Source: JANWWM01 sp046292465 (GTDB lineage: Bacteria > Bacteroidota > Chlorobiia > Chlorobiales > Thermochlorobacteraceae). From it: a stretch of DNA of 64,000 nt. How positions within the stretch are numbered: the stretch's first letter is position 1; every line of letters starts with the position of its first letter. The DNA lies in the NCBI GenBank assembly GCA_046292465.1, contig JBKBRB010000005.1:1-64000 (forward strand). Direction: 5' to 3'. The notes under the pieces were generated by a model. It worked only from the letters and a program-made list of their open reading frames with translations. It did not search any database and was not told where the DNA came from. This document shows positions 60,734 to 64,000 of this stretch, in pieces. The position numbers and the translations under genes are program-made.

Positions 60734-61597
60734 ATGAAGCCGAATCCGCAAGAAAACGCTACGACCACGAAACTGACTGGCACTCCCACTTCCACCGATA
60801 TACCGAAAGAGCAATCCGTGTTGCGCGCGCGTCCTGAAAACGCTCCGACCGTGCTTGAAATTAAAGAACTGAGGTTTTTTTATGGACAAAGTCAGGCTCT
60901 TTACGGCATCAATTTGGACGTGCGAAGGGGCGAAGTTGTTGCTCTGATTGGTCCGTCGGGCTGTGGAAAATCAACCTTGCTCAAAGCCATTAACCGCATT
61001 CACGAAGTTTCAAACGAAGTGCGCGTAGAAGGCGACATTTTGCTTGACGGTGCAAATATCTACGACAGCGCAATGGACATCACCTTGCTTCGTCGGCGTG
61101 TCGGCATGGTGTTCCAAAAACCCAATCCGTTTCCGAAATCGATTTACGACAATATCGCTTACGGCATGAACATCGTCGGCGGTTTCACCAAAGCACAAAT
61201 CGACGAAACCGTCGAGCGATGCTTGAAACAAGCGGCACTCTGGGACGAGGTCAAAGACCGATTGCAGAAAAACGCGCTCGGCTTATCGGGCGGACAGCAA
61301 CAGCGACTCTGCATTGCGCGCGCGCTCGCCACCGAACCTGAAATCATCTTGATGGACGAACCCTGCTCCGCCTTAGATCCGATTTCCACCCAAAAAATTG
61401 AAAATCTCATTGAAGAACTCAAATCGCGCTATACCATCATTATCGTTACCCACAACATGCAACAAGCGGCGCGCGTGAGCGATAGAACCGCCTTCATGAT
61501 GCAAGGCAAACTAATTGAATACGACGACACAGGCGTTATTTTCACTAAGCCTGCACAAAAACTCACCGAAGATTATATTACCGGGCGCTTCGGTTGA
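60734..61597 (+). CDS. pstB: Phosphate ABC transporter ATPase PstB
   Basis: A 287-residue ATPase. Walker A GPSGCGKST is at 73-81, the Q loop is in VGMVFQKPNPFPKSIYDN, the signature LSGGQQQRLCIARALA is intact, and Walker B is EIILMDEPCSALDPIST. It has an N-terminal extension of about 40 mostly polar residues not usual in PstB. A TTG at 60725 is another possible start. phoU follows after 34 bases. pstA is not adjacent. Confidence 0.96.
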   Translation: MKPNPQENATTTKLTGTPTSTDIPKEQSVLRARPENAPTVLEIKELRFFYGQSQALYGINLDVRRGEVVALIGPSGCGKSTLLKAINRIHEVSNEVRVEGDILLDGANIYDSAMDITLLRRRVGMVFQKPNPFPKSIYDNIAYGMNIVGGFTKAQIDETVERCLKQAALWDEVKDRLQKNALGLSGGQQQRLCIARALATEPEIILMDEPCSALDPISTQKIENLIEELKSRYTIIIVTHNMQQAARVSDRTAFMMQGKLIEYDDTGVIFTKPAQKLTEDYITGRFG

Positions 61598-61631
61598 TAC
61601 GCATAACCTCAATTACGACTGGCTTTTTCCA

Positions 61632-62285
61632 ATGCACAAAACCTTTGAACAGTCCTTAAACGAGTTGCAAGACGTGATGCGTCAATTAGCAGGAGAAACT
61701 GAAGAAATTGTCATTGACGCGATTGAGTCGCTGAAAAACCGTGATGTTGCCCTTGCTAAAAGCGTTATCGAGCGCGATGAACACGTCGACCGAATGGACA
61801 TTAACGCCGACGAACTTGCTTCCACAATTTTAGCGCGACAGCAACCCGTTGCCAGCGACCTTCGGCTCATCATCGGTGCGATGAAAATTTCCAACGACCT
61901 CGAGCGCATTGGCGACCACGCCGTCAACATCGCCGAATCTGCCATTACGCTTTCGTCTTATCCCTCAATTCCTGAATCTGACAATCTCTTCTACATGGCG
62001 GCACTCGTCCAAGAAATGTTACTTGCCGCGATTGAATGTTTTGAAGAGCGCAACACGATAACCGCACGCGGCATCATCAATTCCGACACCGAAGTCGATG
62101 AATACAACAAAATCATCACGCAAAATTTGATTGAGGGCATGTCGGCGCAAACCGTTGATGTCAAAGCAGGCATGGAAGTCGTGAGAGTTTGCAAAAATTT
62201 GGAGCGCATCGCCGACCTTTCCGTCAACATCGCCGAAGATGTGATTTACATTCACGACGGCAAGTTCGTTCGCCACAACTTTTGA
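61632..62285 (+). CDS. phoU: Phosphate-signalling protein PhoU
   Basis: A 217-residue protein of two three-helix bundles: a metal-site motif IGAMKISNDLERIGDHAVNIAE in the first half and VRVCKNLERIADLSVNIAEDVIYIHDGKFVRH at the end. PhoU senses phosphate status through the Pst transporter and damps the PhoR/PhoB system. ATG at 61632 (MHKTFEQSLNELQDVM) is the family start; the reading from 61515 overlaps pstB. No phoR or phoB lies in the window. Confidence 0.95.
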   Translation: MHKTFEQSLNELQDVMRQLAGETEEIVIDAIESLKNRDVALAKSVIERDEHVDRMDINADELASTILARQQPVASDLRLIIGAMKISNDLERIGDHAVNIAESAITLSSYPSIPESDNLFYMAALVQEMLLAAIECFEERNTITARGIINSDTEVDEYNKIITQNLIEGMSAQTVDVKAGMEVVRVCKNLERIADLSVNIAEDVIYIHDGKFVRHNF

Positions 62286-62291
62286 TTTGTC

Positions 62292-62936
62292 ATGAAAAAG
62301 CCGATTGGCGCGCTATGCGTGATTACCGACGTCTCGATACAATCTCGATACAGCCATCTTGAACTGTGTGAGCTCGCGATTCGTGGCGGCGCAAGCATGA
62401 TTCAACTGCGCGATAAGCACGCCTCTACACGCGACCTTTACGCCCTCGCCGTCGCGATGCAACTACTCTGCACGGGCTTGGGCGCAACGTTCATTATCAA
62501 CGACCGCGTCGACATCGCCCTCGCTGCTAACACCGACGGCGTGCATTTGGGTCAAACCGACCTTCCCATTCCGACCGCACGACACCTTTTAGGAAACGAT
62601 AAAATCATCGGCGGAACAGCGGCGACGCTCGAAGAAGCCTTGCAAGTCGAGCGCGATGGCGCAGACTACATCGGCTTCGGACACATCTTTCCGACAATCA
62701 CCAAAGAAAAACCTTCCGCCCCAAAAGGCGTTGAGATGCTATCTGAAGTCATTGCGCATGTGAAAATTCCTGTCATTGCGATTGGCGGCATCTCTCACTC
62801 CAATGTTGAAGCCGTTGCACGCACAGGCGCGTCGGTTGCAGTTGTCTCGGCAGTTTGTGCCGCAGAAAATCCAACCCTTGCAACACGCGCACTTATGGAG
62901 ACCATATCGGCTGTTCGCAAAAGTTCCAAAGATTAA
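62292..62936 (+). CDS. thiE: Thiamine-phosphate synthase
   Basis: A 214-residue TIM-barrel enzyme that joins the thiazole and pyrimidine parts of thiamine. Signatures are GASMIQLRDKHASTRDLYALA, FIINDRVDIALAANTDGVHLGQTDLP and DYIGFGHIFPTITKEKPSAPKGVE, ending IPVIAIGGI. The gene starts 6 bases after phoU, so both probably share a transcript although unrelated in function. No THI riboswitch is visible in the short gap. Confidence 0.95.
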   Translation: MKKPIGALCVITDVSIQSRYSHLELCELAIRGGASMIQLRDKHASTRDLYALAVAMQLLCTGLGATFIINDRVDIALAANTDGVHLGQTDLPIPTARHLLGNDKIIGGTAATLEEALQVERDGADYIGFGHIFPTITKEKPSAPKGVEMLSEVIAHVKIPVIAIGGISHSNVEAVARTGASVAVVSAVCAAENPTLATRALMETISAVRKSSKD

Positions 62937-63026
62937 AAACTGTTCGAATTTTACTTAACTTAACTGTGCAAATTCTTGCGCACAGCATTCGTGTGTTTTT
63001 TCAACAACATTTAATTGAGAAGTAAT

Positions 63027-64000
63027 ATGCCTACCAAAGTTCGTTCTAAATCGAAACCCACATCGAAGAAAAATCCGTTGCCCAAATCGCCATCGCCTAA
63101 CGGCACTTCATCAAAAAAATCTTCGTCCGCAAAGCCGCGCTACATCTACTACTTCGGCGATGGAAAAGCCGATGGCACTGCTGAAATGAAAAACTTACTC
63201 GGCGGCAAAGGTGCGAACCTTGCCGAAATGACCAACATCGGCTTGCCTGTTCCGCCCGGCTTCACGATTACCACCGAAGTGTGCACTTACTACTACGACA
63301 ACAAGCACACCTATCCGAAAAACTTGTTCGAAAAAGAGATTCCCGCCGCTATGGCGCGGCTTGAGAAATCCACCGGCAAAAAATTCGGCGACCCGAAAAA
63401 TCCGCTTCTCGTCTCTGTGCGTTCAGGTGCGCGCGCCTCAATGCCCGGGATGATGGATACGATTCTCAATCTTGGCTTGAACGACGACACCGTCGAGGGA
63501 CTTGCCACGCTCACCAACAACCCACGATTTGCGTGGGATTGCTATCGCCGCTTCGTTCAAATGTATGGCGACGTTGTGCTCGGCTTGAAGCCTGCAAACA
63601 AAAAAGATATCGACCCCTTCGAAGCCATTATCGAAGCCAAAAAGCATCAGCGCGGTATTGAATATGATACCGACCTCACCACCGACGATTTGAAAGACCT
63701 CGTCAGTCAATTCAAGCATGCCATCAAAGAGCGCACTGGAAAAGATTTTCCAAGCAACCCGTTTGAACAACTGCGCGGTGCTATCAGTGCCGTGTTTGGC
63801 AGTTGGAACAATGAACGTGCGATTGTTTATCGCCGTCTCAATAACATTCCATCAAACTGGGGAACGGCGTGCAACATTCAAGCCATGGCATTTGGAAACT
63901 TGGGCGAAAACAGTGGCACAGGCGTTGCCTTCACACGCGACCCTGCCACAGGCGAAAATGTTTTTTATGGCGAATACTTAATGAACGCGCAAGGCGAAGA
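63027..64000 (+). CDS. ppdK: Pyruvate, phosphate dikinase, partial
   Basis: The first 324 codons of PPDK; the rest is cut by the window end. The ATP-grasp domain starts YIYYFGDGKADGTAEMKNLLGGKGANLAEMTNIGLPVPPGFTI, with SVRSGARASMPGMMDTILNLGLND and GTACNIQAMAFGNLGENSGTGVAFTRDPATGE. PPDK converts pyruvate to PEP with ATP and phosphate. Ahead of the enzyme lies a 38-residue Lys/Ser/Pro-rich leader (MPTKVRSKSKPTSKKNPLPK onward) not usual in the family. The ATG at 63027 is the only start before that domain. Confidence 0.95.
   Translation, partial: MPTKVRSKSKPTSKKNPLPKSPSPNGTSSKKSSSAKPRYIYYFGDGKADGTAEMKNLLGGKGANLAEMTNIGLPVPPGFTITTEVCTYYYDNKHTYPKNLFEKEIPAAMARLEKSTGKKFGDPKNPLLVSVRSGARASMPGMMDTILNLGLNDDTVEGLATLTNNPRFAWDCYRRFVQMYGDVVLGLKPANKKDIDPFEAIIEAKKHQRGIEYDTDLTTDDLKDLVSQFKHAIKERTGKDFPSNPFEQLRGAISAVFGSWNNERAIVYRRLNNIPSNWGTACNIQAMAFGNLGENSGTGVAFTRDPATGENVFYGEYLMNAQGE

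Noticed and set aside
62964..63001. Hairpin after thiE (CTGTGC/GCACAG) followed by a T run
   Set aside because: The T run is about ten bases from the stem, so it does not fit an intrinsic terminator well.
1..64000. CRISPR arrays, tRNAs, insertion sequences, prophage genes
   Set aside because: I looked for regular repeats, tRNA-like cloverleaf motifs, transposases and integrases and saw none.

Overview
The window looks like a chromosome segment from a Bacteroidota/Chlorobiota-type bacterium. My best guess is a heterotrophic relative of Chloroherpeton, Thermochlorobacter or Ignavibacteria, but this is inferred from content, not from any search. The evidence is: several secreted proteins with type IX secretion (T9SS) C-terminal domains of the NYPNPFNPTT class, a PorV/PorQ-family barrel, two CarboxypepD_reg/TonB receptors, promoters of the TTTG-N17-20-TAnnTTTG type known from Bacteroidota, a DnaG with a degenerate zinc finger, and a histone H1-like small protein. 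No tRNA, rRNA, CRISPR array, insertion sequence or phage gene was recognised.

Layout. 1-6.4 kb (minus): end of a YbbR-domain protein, a heme-type TonB receptor, two unknown envelope proteins and dnaG. 6.5-17.4 kb: TSUP transporter, ruvB, WG-repeat protein, DUF3592, DUF427, a geranylgeranyl-reductase-family flavoprotein, dxs, ETF-quinone oxidoreductase, two receiver-domain proteins and a thioredoxin-like lipoprotein. 17.4-30.7 kb: glutathione peroxidase, M16 protease, hscB, biotin carrier protein, epimerase, pstS-pstC, a PAP2-like membrane protein, ahpC-ahpD, a STAS protein, secF, secD and hemD.

30.7-49.5 kb (all minus) is the accessory core. It is a glycan-utilisation locus holding a TonB receptor, a 1295-residue secreted protein, a PorV/PorQ barrel, a FucP-type sugar transporter, a ROK sugar kinase, a T9SS protein with three LamG-like domains, a GH92 alpha-mannosidase and a GH3 beta-glycosidase. 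It has no SusD homologue. The two main promoters of this locus each carry the same 19-bp sequence with a central CG, of LacI-operator type, just downstream of the predicted -7 element. This suggests that one regulator, not encoded in the window, controls both. Together the genes would bind and cut mannose- or glucose-containing glycans, import the sugars and phosphorylate them.

49.6-64 kb: trpC, a DUF169 protein and a T9SS FG-GAP protein joined by ATGA overlaps; the 4.5S SRP RNA with a strong Bacteroidota-type promoter; a deoxyhypusine-synthase-like enzyme; a small transaldolase; a histone-like protein; and a three-gene membrane cluster in which one four-helix module occurs three times around a NapH-like protein. 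These are followed by an alkyltransferase-like protein, dapA, pstB-phoU (separated from pstS-pstC by 37 kb, with no pstA in the window), thiE, and the 5' part of ppdK, cut by the window end.
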